From: an uncultured bacterium
Lineage (GTDB): Bacteria; Bacillota; Clostridia; Lachnospirales; Lachnospiraceae
NCBI GenBank assembly: GCA_905215625.1
Contig: CAJMQQ010000007.1
Span: 4,260-68,259, forward strand
Direction: 5' to 3'
Length of the DNA: 64,000 nt
Shown: positions 23,578-32,723 of the stretch, in pieces
Position numbering within the stretch: position 1 is the stretch's first letter
How the letters are laid out: the number at the start of each line of letters is the position of its first letter
The notes under the pieces: generated by a model
What the model was told of the DNA's origin: nothing
Databases searched by the model: none
The model's input: only the letters and a program-made list of their open reading frames with translations
Program-made: the position numbers and the translations under genes

Positions 23578-25002
23578 TTAAAAGCGGAAATATAAAAATG
23601 GGTTATAGGTGGCGTCTACCAGATAGGCAACGGATAAAAACAGAACCAGACCTAAAAACAGAGATTCCAGAATTTTTCCAGCGCTTTGAAATCTGGTTTT
23701 GCTGTCAGGAGATAAAACGCCTGCCGCTTTCGCAGGTAAAGGTGTTGAGCCAATTGCTGAAAGAAGAAGCAGAATCAGATTGCCGCACAGCAAAAATAAC
23801 GTCCGTTCATTACAGAAAGGAAGTCCGGCGCCGCCAATCATCTGAAGCAGATATGCAAATCCAGCGTTCATGTCTTCAAAAGCAAATAGGACCCAGCCAA
23901 ATATGACCAGAAGACAGGCATAGATGTGCTGCATCCAGGAAGGGAGCCTGTTTAACCAGTTTTTAAAGATAAATTTTTCTAATAAAAGCAGGATTCCAAA
24001 ATACAGTCCCCAGAGCAAAAAGTTTAAGTTCGCCCCATGCCAGATTCCGGTAAGGAGCCATACAATTAAAATATTGCGGACTTGGAGAAGCCGTCCATTC
24101 CGGTTGCCGCCCAGAGGGATATACACATATTCTTTGAACCAGGTTCCCAGGGAAATGTGCCAGCGTCTCCAAAATTCGGTGATGCTTTTGGAAATATACG
24201 GATAGCGGAAGTTATCCGGAAAACGGAATCCAAGCATATGTCCCATGCCGACTGCCATATCTGAGTAGCCGGAGAAATCAAAATAGATCTGAAAGGAAAA
24301 TGCTAAAATTCCAATCCAGACCATTAAAACACTGCGATCTTGGGGAAGAATGGAACTGATTTCTGTCCATAAAGCGCCAGTCTGATTGGCCAATAATACT
24401 TTTTTTCCCAATCCAATGATAAAAAGGCGGATTCCCAGGGCAAACTGCTCCAGGTTTTCCTGGCGGTGATTCAGTTCCAGGGCAATGTCCTGATAGCGCA
24501 CAATAGGTCCTGCAATTAACTGAGGGAACATAGAAACGTATGCGCCAAAAGAGATTAGATTGTTCTGGACAGGCGCTTCGCCGCGGTAAACGTCAATGGT
24601 GTAGGACATCGTCTGGAAGGTGTAAAAGGAAATGCCGATAGGAAGAGCCAGCCCCAGAAGAGGAACGCTGCTTCCGGTCAATTCATTAAAGGAACGGATA
24701 AAGAAATCCGTATATTTGAAAACAATCAGCAAAGACAGATTGATTACAGCAGAAGAAGCAACCACCCATTTTGCTGCCGTAAGATTTCCGTTTTCTTTAA
24801 AAGAACCAACCAGTTTTCCATGAATAAAATCAACTAATGTGGAAAATAGAAGGAGGGAGATATAGACCGGCTCCCCCCAACCATAAAAAATAAGGCTTCC
24901 AATAAATAAAATCGTGTTGCGCAGCCGTTTTGGCGCTGCAAAATACAGCACCAGAAACAGCGGCAGAAAGCGGAATAAAAATAAAAGACTGCTGAATACC
25001 AT
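23578..25002 (-). CDS. MBOAT-family membrane O-acyltransferase (AlgI/DltB-like)
   Basis: A 474-residue polytopic protein with about 10-11 membrane segments. The family's core is clear: FWRRWHISLGTWFKEYVYIPLGG and LTGIWHGANLNFLLWG, whose histidine is catalytic. It moves an acyl group, usually acetyl, across the membrane onto a surface polymer. The partner proteins are the DUF4358 lipoprotein upstream (3-base gap) and the DHHW protein downstream (21 bases), a common Lachnospiraceae cluster. Confidence 0.95.
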   Translation of the reverse strand: MVFSSLLFLFRFLPLFLVLYFAAPKRLRNTILFIGSLIFYGWGEPVYISLLLFSTLVDFIHGKLVGSFKENGNLTAAKWVVASSAVINLSLLIVFKYTDFFIRSFNELTGSSVPLLGLALPIGISFYTFQTMSYTIDVYRGEAPVQNNLISFGAYVSMFPQLIAGPIVRYQDIALELNHRQENLEQFALGIRLFIIGLGKKVLLANQTGALWTEISSILPQDRSVLMVWIGILAFSFQIYFDFSGYSDMAVGMGHMLGFRFPDNFRYPYISKSITEFWRRWHISLGTWFKEYVYIPLGGNRNGRLLQVRNILIVWLLTGIWHGANLNFLLWGLYFGILLLLEKFIFKNWLNRLPSWMQHIYACLLVIFGWVLFAFEDMNAGFAYLLQMIGGAGLPFCNERTLFLLCGNLILLLLSAIGSTPLPAKAAGVLSPDSKTRFQSAGKILESLFLGLVLFLSVAYLVDATYNPFLYFRF

Positions 25003-25005
25003 GGC

Positions 25006-25575
25006 TTATTGGAAGTAGCCATTAATAATGTCAATGGCAATCTGGTTGTTTTCAGAAGCAGACTCTAAAGCTGCCTCGTCGCCTTTTTCCAAAGCTTCGT
25101 CGGTAGGACCGCCTAACATAACAAAAAATACATAGTCGCCATGGCGGACTACCTGGGATGCCTGAATTTTGGAAACGTTCATTGGGTACTGCATGGTATC
25201 ATTTACCAGACGATCCCGATAAGCATTCAGAGCGGTTTCGACATCATCACCCTTACCTTCCTTGGCTTTTGCACCGATAAACGTTTCCACAAAGGTGCTG
25301 ATCATGGGCATTTCCGCTACGTAACTTTCGCAAAGATCCGGAGAGAGACCAACAACATCGGCCATCATCTGGTCGTCGGCAGCAGTATTTGGAATATAAT
25401 TCTCACCATAAGCTTCTTTTATGTCATTCAGAACATCATCCAGAGATACATTTACTACAGTTTCCTGGGCAGTTGTTTCATTTGCAGACGGACGGCTGGC
25501 ACAGCCAGTCATAGTTGCAGCAGATAAGGAAGCTGCCATAAAAAATGCAAGTATTTGTTTCTTCATCATAATCAA
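25006..25575 (-). CDS. DUF4358 lipoprotein
   Basis: An exported lipoprotein with lipobox TMTGC near residue 25, and a DUF4358 domain after it: LNDIKEAYGENYIPN, the YVAEMPMISTFVETFIGA stretch, and the C-terminal VVRHGDYVFFVMLGG. The family is mostly found in front of MBOAT/DHHW genes and is presumed to help polymer acylation at the outer face. TTG 25575 is six bases after AGGAGG and is preferred over ATG 25569, which is twelve away. It is the first gene of the acylation operon. Confidence 0.85.
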   Translation of the reverse strand: MIMMKKQILAFFMAASLSAATMTGCASRPSANETTAQETVVNVSLDDVLNDIKEAYGENYIPNTAADDQMMADVVGLSPDLCESYVAEMPMISTFVETFIGAKAKEGKGDDVETALNAYRDRLVNDTMQYPMNVSKIQASQVVRHGDYVFFVMLGGPTDEALEKGDEAALESASENNQIAIDIINGYFQ

Positions 25576-25780
25576 TATAGTCCTCCTTTAAATGCCGAAA
25601 TGGCTTTTACCCCATCATTATAAAGGAGAAGAAGAAAAAATGCAATTTACGAATCTCTAAAGGATCCTTAAGAAATTAAAACAAGATATTACAGAAATAA
25701 AAACAAAACAAACCAGGATAAGTCTTTAAATTAGGCATAATTTATGGTAAAATGTTCCTACTACGAAGGAGATAATTGCC

Positions 25781-26419
25781 ATGAATTCGTCACATTCCAA
25801 GAATCAAATTGCCTGGGTGAATGGCTGCCTGATTGCAGTAAATATCTTATATTTTTTACTGCTTGAAGGAAAAGGATCCAGTCAAAATACGGAAATAATG
25901 GTAAAATATGGTGCGTTGTATGCGCCGCTGGTGGTCTTACAAAAAGAATATTATCGACTGATAACAGCAATGTTTATGCACTTTGGAATTGAACATTTAG
26001 TGAATAATATGCTGATTTTATTCGTTTTAGGGGATAACTTAGAGCGGGCGCTGGGAAAAGTAAAATATCTGATATTTTATTTGGCGTGCGGAATAGGAGC
26101 CAATATTGTTTCTGTCTATTTTTATTGGACAACTGAGCCGAATGTGGTATCAGCAGGAGCATCTGGAGCGATATTTGGAGTTGTTGGCGGATTGATTTAT
26201 GCAGTTCTCAGAAATAAAGGACGACTTGAGGATTTAAGCAGCAGACAATTAATTTTAATGGCAATTTTTTCTCTGTATCTGGGATTTACCAATGCAGGAA
26301 CCAATAATACGGCCCATTTGTCGGGAATTTTTATCGGATTGCTGATGGGTGTGGTTCTGTATCGGAAGCCGAGGACAGAGGCAAGAAAGATAAGGAAACC
26401 AGGAGGAGATTGTTTATGA
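25781..26419 (+). CDS. Rhomboid intramembrane serine protease
   Basis: A 212-residue membrane protein with about six membrane helices. The catalytic dyad is S128 in SAGASGAIFG and H179 in NTAHLSGIFIG, and the MFMHFGIEHLVNNML loop-1 helix is also typical. Rhomboids cleave single-pass membrane proteins inside the bilayer. It is first of a three-gene run with a HIT protein (four-base ATGA overlap) and a sigma factor. The substrate is unknown. Confidence 0.93.
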   Translation: MNSSHSKNQIAWVNGCLIAVNILYFLLLEGKGSSQNTEIMVKYGALYAPLVVLQKEYYRLITAMFMHFGIEHLVNNMLILFVLGDNLERALGKVKYLIFYLACGIGANIVSVYFYWTTEPNVVSAGASGAIFGVVGGLIYAVLRNKGRLEDLSSRQLILMAIFSLYLGFTNAGTNNTAHLSGIFIGLLMGVVLYRKPRTEARKIRKPGGDCL

Positions 26420-26835
26420 AAGATGAGATGTGCATTTTTTGCAAAATAGCAAATGGAGAGATTCCATCTGCTACCGTATATGAAGATGAGGAATTTCGAG
26501 TCATTCTGGACTTGGGACCAGCTTCTGAAGGCCATGCATTAATTCTTCCAAAAAATCATTTTAAAGATGTATGTGAATTAGATGCCGAAACTGCAGCAAA
26601 GGTACTTCCATTAGCGGCAAAAATAGGCGCAGCGATGAAAGAAACGCTGGGATGCGCAGGCTTTAATCTGGTTCAGAATAATGGTTTAGAAGCAGGCCAG
26701 ACAGTATTTCATTTTCATATGCACATCATTCCAAGATATGAAGGCGGCCCGGCGATGGTAACATGGGAACCTCACACAGCAGATAGTGAGAAACTGGCTC
26801 AAATCGCAGAAAAGATTCAGAACGCCCTTTCATAG
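26416..26835 (+). CDS. HIT-family nucleotide-binding protein (HinT-like)
   Basis: A 139-residue HIT protein with the CIFCKIANGEIPS opening, a zinc-type C-x2-C pair, and the histidine triad HFHMHIIPR. HinT proteins hydrolyse adenosine phosphoramidates such as AMP-lysine. AGGAGG is nine bases before ATG 26416, and the start overlaps the rhomboid stop (ATGA). Confidence 0.93.
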   Translation: MKDEMCIFCKIANGEIPSATVYEDEEFRVILDLGPASEGHALILPKNHFKDVCELDAETAAKVLPLAAKIGAAMKETLGCAGFNLVQNNGLEAGQTVFHFHMHIIPRYEGGPAMVTWEPHTADSEKLAQIAEKIQNALS

Positions 26836-26849
26836 TTTAGGAGAATAAC

Positions 26850-27389
26850 ATGCAGCAAAAGATAAATGAGCTGTTGCTGTCTATGTATGAGGAATATCAG
26901 GCGACTCTTCGAGTATTGGCAAAATCGTATGGCATTCCGGATAAAGATATTGACGATATTGTGCAGGAAACATTTATATCCTATTTTGGACATTATTCTT
27001 TAGAATGGACGTTAGATCGTAAGAAAGCAATGCTGGTAAGGATTCTGAAAAATCGTTGTGTAGATTATCACAGAAAACAGCGAAAGGTGAATACGATTAG
27101 TATTGATTCTGAGGAATTTATTGAAGACTGCAGAATGTCTGAACAGTATTATACGGAATCCTCGTTTAATCAAATTTTTGAAAATGAGACTTTGAAAGAA
27201 GTATATAAGGTCATTGCCAAAATGAGTAAAGACTTACAAGAAGCGGCCATCCTGCATTTGATAGAAGGCCGGCCGCAGAAAGAAGTCTGTGAGATTCTGG
27301 GAATTAGCAGTGATGCCTGTCGTGCCAGAATTTCAAGAGCCAGGAAATTTCTCCGAAGGGAATTGAGAAAAGAGAATATGGATCATTAA
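26850..27389 (+). CDS. Sigma-70 family (ECF-type) RNA polymerase sigma factor
   Basis: A 179-residue sigma factor. Region 2 is DIDDIVQETFISYFGHY...AMLVRILKNRCVDYHRKQRK, and region 4 is LQEAAILHLIEGRPQKEVCEILGISSDACRARISRARKFLRRELRK. It lacks other domains, as in ECF sigma factors. No anti-sigma gene is immediately adjacent on this strand. The DUF4367-like membrane protein at 28581 is a possible partner, since DUF4367 domains occur in anti-sigma-type proteins, but murG lies between on the other strand. It overlaps murG by four bases, convergently. Confidence 0.9.
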   Translation: MQQKINELLLSMYEEYQATLRVLAKSYGIPDKDIDDIVQETFISYFGHYSLEWTLDRKKAMLVRILKNRCVDYHRKQRKVNTISIDSEEFIEDCRMSEQYYTESSFNQIFENETLKEVYKVIAKMSKDLQEAAILHLIEGRPQKEVCEILGISSDACRARISRARKFLRRELRKENMDH

Positions 27390-28450
27390 TCGGCATACTG
27401 TTCAATTAATGAGATAACGGTGTTTACAGCGTTTCCCTGATGGCTGTTTTCCATAGCAGAGATATAAGTCTGGCGATTGTTATATAACTGGGTAACAGCC
27501 TGATACAGCGTGTCATCAGTCAGATTTTCTTCTTCCAGTACGGCGCTGAATCCCTGTTTGTCAAAAGACTTTGCATTTAAAATCTGATCGCCGCGACTTG
27601 CAGCAGCGGAGAGAGGAATCAGCAGATTCGGTTTCCGGAGAGCCAATATTTCACAGATGGAATTGGCGCCAGCTCTTGAAATGATCAGATCAGCAGCAGC
27701 AAATAAGTGTTTTAATGGGGCATCTACATATTCGTATTGTACATATCCGTCTGTGCCAATTAGGGTTTCATCCAGATTACCTTTTCCACAGATATGTATA
27801 ATCTGGAATTGCTGTAAAAGGCGGGGAAGGATGCTGCGGACAGCAGTATTTACTTTGACAGAACCAAGACTGCCGCCGATAATCAGAATAATCGGCTTAT
27901 CTGGTGTCAGGCCGGTATACTTTAAGCCTGCCAGACGATCGCCCTGGAGAATCTCGGCGCGGATTGGGGAACCAGTTAAGACTGCCTTATCAGCAGGAAG
28001 GTATGGCAATGTCTCTGGAAAATTGCAGCAGACTTTTTTTGCGGATGGGATGCACAGTTTATTGGCAAGGCCGGGCGTCATATCTGATTCATGAATAATC
28101 GTTGGGATTTTATAGTGCTTTGCAGCTAAAACGACAGGAACAGAAACGAAGCCGCCTTTGGAAAATACCACATCGGGTTTATATTTTTTCATTAATTTTA
28201 GGGCTTCCAGATAGCCTTTTACAACACGGAACGGATCGGAAAAGTTTTTCAAGTCAAAATAGCGGCGGAGCTTGCCAGATGAGATAGCATCATAGGGGAT
28301 GCCGGCGCTTTCGATCAGTTTTTTCTCAATGCCTTGTTTGGAACCAATATAATGGATTTCATAGCCTAATTCCTGTAAAGACGGAAGCAGTGCAAGATTC
28401 GGGGTAACATGGCCAGCGGTACCGCCGCCGGTCAGTATGATTTTTTTCAT
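27386..28450 (-). CDS. murG: MurG N-acetylglucosaminyltransferase
   Basis: A 354-residue MurG: the GGGTAGHVTPNLALLPSL loop, FSKGGFVSVPVVLAA, TGSPIRAEIL, the IIGGSLGSVKVN loop, and LIISRAGANSICEILALRKPNLLIPL are the standard motifs. It adds GlcNAc to lipid I to give lipid II, the peptidoglycan precursor, at the inner face of the membrane. Here it lies alone rather than in the division/cell-wall cluster, a common arrangement in Lachnospiraceae. Confidence 0.97.
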   Translation of the reverse strand: MKKIILTGGGTAGHVTPNLALLPSLQELGYEIHYIGSKQGIEKKLIESAGIPYDAISSGKLRRYFDLKNFSDPFRVVKGYLEALKLMKKYKPDVVFSKGGFVSVPVVLAAKHYKIPTIIHESDMTPGLANKLCIPSAKKVCCNFPETLPYLPADKAVLTGSPIRAEILQGDRLAGLKYTGLTPDKPIILIIGGSLGSVKVNTAVRSILPRLLQQFQIIHICGKGNLDETLIGTDGYVQYEYVDAPLKHLFAAADLIISRAGANSICEILALRKPNLLIPLSAAASRGDQILNAKSFDKQGFSAVLEEENLTDDTLYQAVTQLYNNRQTYISAMENSHQGNAVNTVISLIEQYAD

Positions 28451-28580
28451 ATAAAAGACCTCCGGTATTTTTATAGTTATATAGTAACCAGAATAAAGAA
28501 AAAGTCAACCCTCAGAACCAGGGAAATTGGGGAAACAGAGGGAAGAATCAGCAATTTATAAAATCAATGCGAGGTGCAGC

Positions 28581-29606
28581 GTGGAAAGGAAAAAAGAGGC
28601 AGACAGCATTCAGTCTGAAGATAGAAAAATTGAATTACTGCTTCAGGAAGCGTTTGACTACAGCGACGAACAGCTTTTAAGGGAGCTGGAAATGGCCGAG
28701 GCCCAGGTGAAGTCTGCAAAAATGGCAGAGGAAGAAGCACTGGACAAAACTCAGGAGCTGGAGCCAGCGGATAAAGGCGAAAATGCAGCACCTTCCGATG
28801 AGTTTGAAGAGATCCTGAAAAAAATGAGGGAACGAGGAATCGAGCCGAAGCTGGAAAAAGAGCTTAGTGCAGCCACGTCTCACCCGATTATTGAACTGGA
28901 CACTCATCTGCGGTCAGCGGAAATTTCGGAACCGGAGCGTCCGCCGGAGAAGGAAGCAGAAAAAACAGGTACGGAAAAAGCAAATACAGAAACAGGTACG
29001 GACAATACAGATGTGGAGGATACCCACAAGCCGCGTCGTTTTACCCGCAGGGCATGGGGACTTCTTTTGGCTGCTGCAATTGCAGGAGCTTTGCTGTGGA
29101 CCACTGGAATTGGAGTCAGTGGCAGAAAAGAGTTGGAGTATAGACCAGATGTAAGAGATGGGAAAAGCAGTGATATTGCTTGGGATAATGAAGAAGAAAA
29201 TTATATTAATGTAGATAGTGAAGATGAAGCATATAAAATAATAGAAGAAGAATTGGGAATTCCGGTGCTGAAGATTGGATATCGGCCGGATGGAATGAAG
29301 TTTAGTAAGTTAGTTTTGGAAAAAGAGTTTGCGTTTTTAGAATTTGAGTATGAAGGAAAAAGAATACATTTAATGGAAAGCCGAAGATTTAATGAAAATT
29401 CGGATACACTTAGTTCTGATAGAAAAACATATATAGATGTAGAAAATAAATGGCTGGATAAAGTTTTAACTATTGAAAAAAATGTAAGTCCAGAAAAACA
29501 AGCGGAATATAGTATGACATTTGAAAAGGACAAAAATTTTTATTACCTAGAAGGAATAATAGAAGAAGACGAATTTGAAAAAATAGTAGAAGAGTTAAGT
29601 TTTTAA
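28581..29606 (+). CDS. DUF4367-like single-pass membrane protein
   Basis: About 341 residues. A long acidic, glutamate-rich cytoplasmic part, one membrane segment (WGLLLAAAIAGALLWTT) near residue 165, and a C-terminal domain with EAYKIIEEELGIPVLKIGYRPDG and KFSKLVLE, like DUF4367 of anti-sigma-type proteins. GAGGTG is followed by four bases and GTG 28581, so I prefer this start to a TTG further upstream. The 3' third (after about 29,180) is visibly more A-rich than the 5' part, with many AAA, ATA and GAA codons, as if joined from two sources. The function is unknown. Confidence 0.7.
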   Translation: MERKKEADSIQSEDRKIELLLQEAFDYSDEQLLRELEMAEAQVKSAKMAEEEALDKTQELEPADKGENAAPSDEFEEILKKMRERGIEPKLEKELSAATSHPIIELDTHLRSAEISEPERPPEKEAEKTGTEKANTETGTDNTDVEDTHKPRRFTRRAWGLLLAAAIAGALLWTTGIGVSGRKELEYRPDVRDGKSSDIAWDNEEENYINVDSEDEAYKIIEEELGIPVLKIGYRPDGMKFSKLVLEKEFAFLEFEYEGKRIHLMESRRFNENSDTLSSDRKTYIDVENKWLDKVLTIEKNVSPEKQAEYSMTFEKDKNFYYLEGIIEEDEFEKIVEELSF

Positions 29607-29686
29607 TCTTAAGTCACAAATTAATATAAAAAACGTTTATAAATATGTCACATGAATTATAAATGGAATGAAGGGAGGCATATTTT

Positions 29687-30187
29687 ATGAGGAACATCTT
29701 AAAAAAGTCATTAGTTGTGGGAGCTATTTGTAGTATCATTTTTGCAGTACCGGCATTTGCAAAAACAGAGAGTTTCTATCCAAACAATTCAGAGAGATGT
29801 GAACGAGAAGCGACCGCTATGGATACCACAAGAGGCGATTATATAAGTGTTTCTAATTCCGGTGTTACCAATGCTGGCGGCGGCGCAATTGGCATTTCAG
29901 CGGCTACGACTGCTCATGTACCAGTGGATAAAATCCGCATTCATCTATATTTAGATCGATTGGATGCAGATGAGAGATGGACTCAGGTAGATGATTTTGA
30001 TTTTACATTTACACCAGAGGATGATCCGTCTGGAGAGCTGACAATAGCAACAGTCAGCTTTGAAGTCAACAACCAGCCTTCCGGTTATTATTACCGCGTC
30101 CGCGGAACTCACGGAGTGTGGAAAAATGGCGTTATAGAAACGCAATCCACAAGAACAAATGGCGTTATGATTACGAATACCCCGTAA
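29687..30187 (+). CDS. Small secreted protein
   Basis: A 166-residue protein with a clear signal peptide: MRNILKKS then a hydrophobic segment and the cleavage site VPAFA-KTE near residue 25. The mature part is beta-rich with GYYYRVRGTHGVWKNG and a tail STRTNGVMITNTP. It resembles short secreted proteins of the DUF6147 type, but I am not sure of this family. GGGAGG precedes the start, and a strong terminator follows. Confidence 0.72.
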   Translation: MRNILKKSLVVGAICSIIFAVPAFAKTESFYPNNSERCEREATAMDTTRGDYISVSNSGVTNAGGGAIGISAATTAHVPVDKIRIHLYLDRLDADERWTQVDDFDFTFTPEDDPSGELTIATVSFEVNNQPSGYYYRVRGTHGVWKNGVIETQSTRTNGVMITNTP

Positions 30188-30232
30188 TCTGCCGATAAAT
30201 CAGACAACTATCTAATTTTCGATACCTTTCCT

Positions 30233-30269
30233 AAGAAGCCAAGAAATGAAAAAACTTGGCTTCTTTTAT
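30233..30269 (+). terminator. Intrinsic terminator
   Basis: AAGAAGCCAAG (30233-30243) pairs perfectly with CTTGGCTTCTT (30255-30265), then TTATTT. Confidence 0.85.
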
Positions 30270-30389
30270 TTCTTGGAATCATAATCCGGTTTTTCCCTGC
30301 ATACATTATAAATAGGTTAAGAGAATCCAGCAGGCTTTTTCCAATAAGTGGGACAAGCAGGATGGAGAAAACCAAAGGAGAGACAAGGT

Positions 30390-31202
30390 ATGAATGAGAT
30401 ACACTATTTAATATCCGATGCATCAAAAAAAGTAGATGTAGAGGCGCATGTACTTCGATATTGGGAAGAAGAACTAAAGCTTGATATTCCCAGAAATGAC
30501 ATGGGACATCGTTATTATACAGAATTGCATATTCGTCTGCTGAAGCAGGTAAAGGTGCTGAAGGAAAAAGGGTACCAGCTGAAGGCGATTAAAAGTGCAC
30601 TGGACAGAATTATGGAATCGGGGAATGGCTTAATAATATCGGATGAGGTGTTGGAGGAAGATATGGAAAAGGCTTTAAAAGAATGTGCAGCAGTTTCTGA
30701 GCAGGGGGCAAGAAGCACAGGGAGAATGTCTGGAAATGGGGCGCTGGCAGGCAGAGGTCCTTTAAGCGGAGGCGTGGCTTCAAAACAGCATGAGAAGGAG
30801 GAAAAAACAGAGGCATCAGATAATGAAAGGGAGAAAGCGCAGGGAGAATGCTCTGGTTTCCCAGAAGAAGTAACGCAGCAGGTTCCGGTTGTAGGAGCAT
30901 CGGCAGAAGAGAAGATGGAACAGTTCCAGGAGATAATGAACTTTATTATTGGCAAGGCATTGGATGCGAATAATGAAAAATTAAGCCAGGATATCAGCCG
31001 TATGGTAAATGAAAAAGTGACCCAGGAAATGGAATATCTGTTTCGGGCATCGGATGAAAAGGAAGAAGAACGGTTTAAGCAGTTAGACGAAATCATTCGC
31101 TCCTATCAAAAGGACAATCGGGGCCGTGCAGAAGCTGCTGCAGCTAAAATTCCATTTTTTAAGAAAAAGAAGTTTGGAAAAAACAAATCAGTACAAATGT
31201 GA
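30390..31202 (+). CDS. MerR-like helix-turn-helix protein with coiled-coil tail
   Basis: A 270-residue protein. The MerR-type domain covers residues 1-75: YLISDASKKVDVEAHVLRYWEEEL, NDMGHRYYTELHIRLLKQVKVLKEKGYQLKAIKSAL. A long low-complexity linker follows (residues 95-180), then a helical C-terminus (IMNFIIGKALDANNEKLSQDISRMVNEKVT). No metal-binding cysteines are present. Proteins of this build are common in Clostridia and some influence chromosome or division functions, but the target is unknown. ATG 30390 lies behind AAAGGAGAGACAAGG. Confidence 0.85.
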   Translation: MNEIHYLISDASKKVDVEAHVLRYWEEELKLDIPRNDMGHRYYTELHIRLLKQVKVLKEKGYQLKAIKSALDRIMESGNGLIISDEVLEEDMEKALKECAAVSEQGARSTGRMSGNGALAGRGPLSGGVASKQHEKEEKTEASDNEREKAQGECSGFPEEVTQQVPVVGASAEEKMEQFQEIMNFIIGKALDANNEKLSQDISRMVNEKVTQEMEYLFRASDEKEEERFKQLDEIIRSYQKDNRGRAEAAAAKIPFFKKKKFGKNKSVQM

Positions 31203-31221
31203 AAAACGGTAAAACAACAAA

Positions 31222-31248
31222 AATGCCTCTTCCGTCGGAAGAGGCATT
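31222..31248 (-). terminator. Terminator of the ferredoxin gene
   Basis: A 12-bp perfect stem, AATGCCTCTTCC with GGAAGAGGCATT around GTC. On the minus strand it is followed by TTTGTTG. It lies 20 bases past the ferredoxin stop. Confidence 0.85.
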
Positions 31249-31267
31249 ATGTATGCGTGTATGTCAA

Positions 31268-31435
31268 TTAGCCCTCGATAGAGCCAGTTGGACATGTAGC
31301 TGCACAAGTACCGCAGTCGATGCAGGTATCAGCGTCGATAACGTACTTGCCATCTCCTTCAGAAATAGCGCCTACTGGACATTCGCTAGCGCAAGCGCCG
31401 CAGCTTACACAGCCGTCGTTGATTACATATGCCAT
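31268..31435 (-). CDS. 2[4Fe-4S] clostridial-type ferredoxin
   Basis: A 55-residue ferredoxin. Two cluster motifs are complete: CVSCGACASECPVGAI and CIDCGTCAATCPTGSI, each C-x2-C-x2-C-x3-C-P. Such ferredoxins carry low-potential electrons in anaerobes, for example from pyruvate:ferredoxin oxidoreductase, and could reduce the radical SAM cluster of the adjacent PflA. GGAGGT precedes the start by seven bases, and its own terminator follows. Confidence 0.95.
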   Translation of the reverse strand: MAYVINDGCVSCGACASECPVGAISEGDGKYVIDADTCIDCGTCAATCPTGSIEG

Positions 31436-31563
31436 GGTAATTACCTCCTTATAAAATAAAAGTACTTTTGTCTTTTTATTCTAAACCATTTCAATAGAAT
31501 ATTCAAGAGCAAATTGCCAGCAGATTGTTTAATTTTAGGAGCATTCTCTAAAACGGAGAATGC

Positions 31564-32322
31564 TCAGCTTTCAGAATCTGCAATCCGCTGTTCCCGGATA
31601 CCGTTTAAGATGATTTTCCGGGCCCATACTGCCTGTTCCTTTGGCAGAGGCGGAGTATCTTCCAGAACGTAAGGAATCCCCAATTTGTGGTACTTAGACT
31701 TGCCCATATTGTGATAGGGAAGAACGTCCAGAGCCTTTACATTGTGAAGAGTACCGATAAATCTGCCGAGACGTTCCAGATCGGTTTCGTCGTCAGAAAG
31801 CCCTGGAACCACTACATGGCGGATCCATACAGGGATAGAACGCTGATCCAGATAACGGGCAAACGCCAGAATATTATCCTGGGGCTGTCTGCAGATCTCC
31901 AGATGCTTTTTCGGGTCAATATGTTTAATATCCAGCATAACCAGATCGGTAACTGCCATTAAACGGTCGAATTTTTTCAAAATGTCTGGGTTGTCTGGCC
32001 GGAAAGTAACTCCGGAAGTGTCCAGACAGGTATGGATATTCTGCTTGTGGGCCTCTTCAAAGAGTTCTGTAACGAAATCAATTTGTACCAGCGGTTCTCC
32101 GCCAGTAACGGTAATGCCGCCGTGGGTATAAAAATGTCTGGTCTTCTCGTATTCTGCCAAAATTTCTGCCACACTCATATCCGTGCCGCCGTCCATCGTC
32201 CAGGTGTCAGGATTATGGCAGTATTGGCAGCGCATGGGACAACCCTTTAAGAATACGACAAAGCGGATGCCAGGCCCGTCTACAGTGCCAAAGCTTTCGA
32301 TAGAATGAACATGAGCTATCAT
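31564..32322 (-). CDS. pflA: Pyruvate formate-lyase activating enzyme (radical SAM)
   Basis: A 252-residue radical SAM enzyme: C-x3-C-x2-C as KGCPMRCQYCHNP near residue 28, GGEPLVQ, and GVTFRPDNP. It uses SAM and a 4Fe-4S cluster to form the glycyl radical on the lyase. AGGAGGG is followed by ATG 32322. An open frame continues upstream but crosses a hairpin. In this locus the target glycine is on the separate 81-residue subunit at 32459, so the enzyme must act on that small protein, free or docked on the core. Confidence 0.95.
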   Translation of the reverse strand: MIAHVHSIESFGTVDGPGIRFVVFLKGCPMRCQYCHNPDTWTMDGGTDMSVAEILAEYEKTRHFYTHGGITVTGGEPLVQIDFVTELFEEAHKQNIHTCLDTSGVTFRPDNPDILKKFDRLMAVTDLVMLDIKHIDPKKHLEICRQPQDNILAFARYLDQRSIPVWIRHVVVPGLSDDETDLERLGRFIGTLHNVKALDVLPYHNMGKSKYHKLGIPYVLEDTPPLPKEQAVWARKIILNGIREQRIADSES

Positions 32323-32391
32323 AAAATCCCTCCTAGTTGTGGTTGATAGACTATGAGAAATACGTTTTGCGGGCTGTTTTTGTAAAAACAA

Positions 32392-32411
32392 GGCGCTGCA
32401 TTTGCAGCGCC
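32392..32411 (-). terminator. Hairpin between glycyl-radical subunit and pflA
   Basis: GGCGCTGCA (32392-32400) pairs with TGCAGCGCC (32403-32411). On the minus strand TTGTTTTT follows, so it can end or attenuate the lyase transcript before pflA. Confidence 0.75.
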
Positions 32412-32458
32412 CTGTCATCAGCGTCTGCATTCATAGAATGCTGTCAGACGCACACGTA

Positions 32459-32704
32459 TTAGATTGCCTCGTGGAATGTTCTGGAAATAACCTCATCCTG
32501 CTGAGCTTTGGTCAGCTTATTGAAGTTTACAGCATAACCGGAAACGCGGACGGTAAGCTGAGGATATTTCTCCGGATGGGCCTGCGCATCTAACAAAGTT
32601 TCTTTGGTAAATACATTTACATTTAAGTGGTGGCCGCCTTCAGAAGCATAGCCGTCTAACATGGAAACCAGGTTATCGATCTGAGATTCGCTTGCGTGTG
32701 TCAT
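32459..32704 (-). CDS. Separate glycyl-radical subunit of split pyruvate formate-lyase
   Basis: An 81-residue protein equal to the last part of a normal PflB: NLVSMLDGYASEGGHHLNVNV, PEKYPQLTVRVSGYAVNFNKL, and QQDEVISRTFHEAI. The radical glycine is G56 in RVSGYAV. E. coli GrcA (YfiD) is a similar stand-alone spare domain, but there the main enzyme also has its own; here the core ends before the domain, so this protein should be essential for activity. It has its own AAGGAGG and ATG. It lies between the 72-residue relative and pflA. Confidence 0.93.
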   Translation of the reverse strand: MTHASESQIDNLVSMLDGYASEGGHHLNVNVFTKETLLDAQAHPEKYPQLTVRVSGYAVNFNKLTKAQQDEVISRTFHEAI

Positions 32705-32723
32705 GGTGAAATCCTCCTTAAAT

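Noticed and set aside
30515..31096. Long minus-strand frame (193 codons) opposite the MerR-like gene
   Set aside because: A Ser-rich shadow frame without a ribosome site. The plus-strand gene has a clear family and start.
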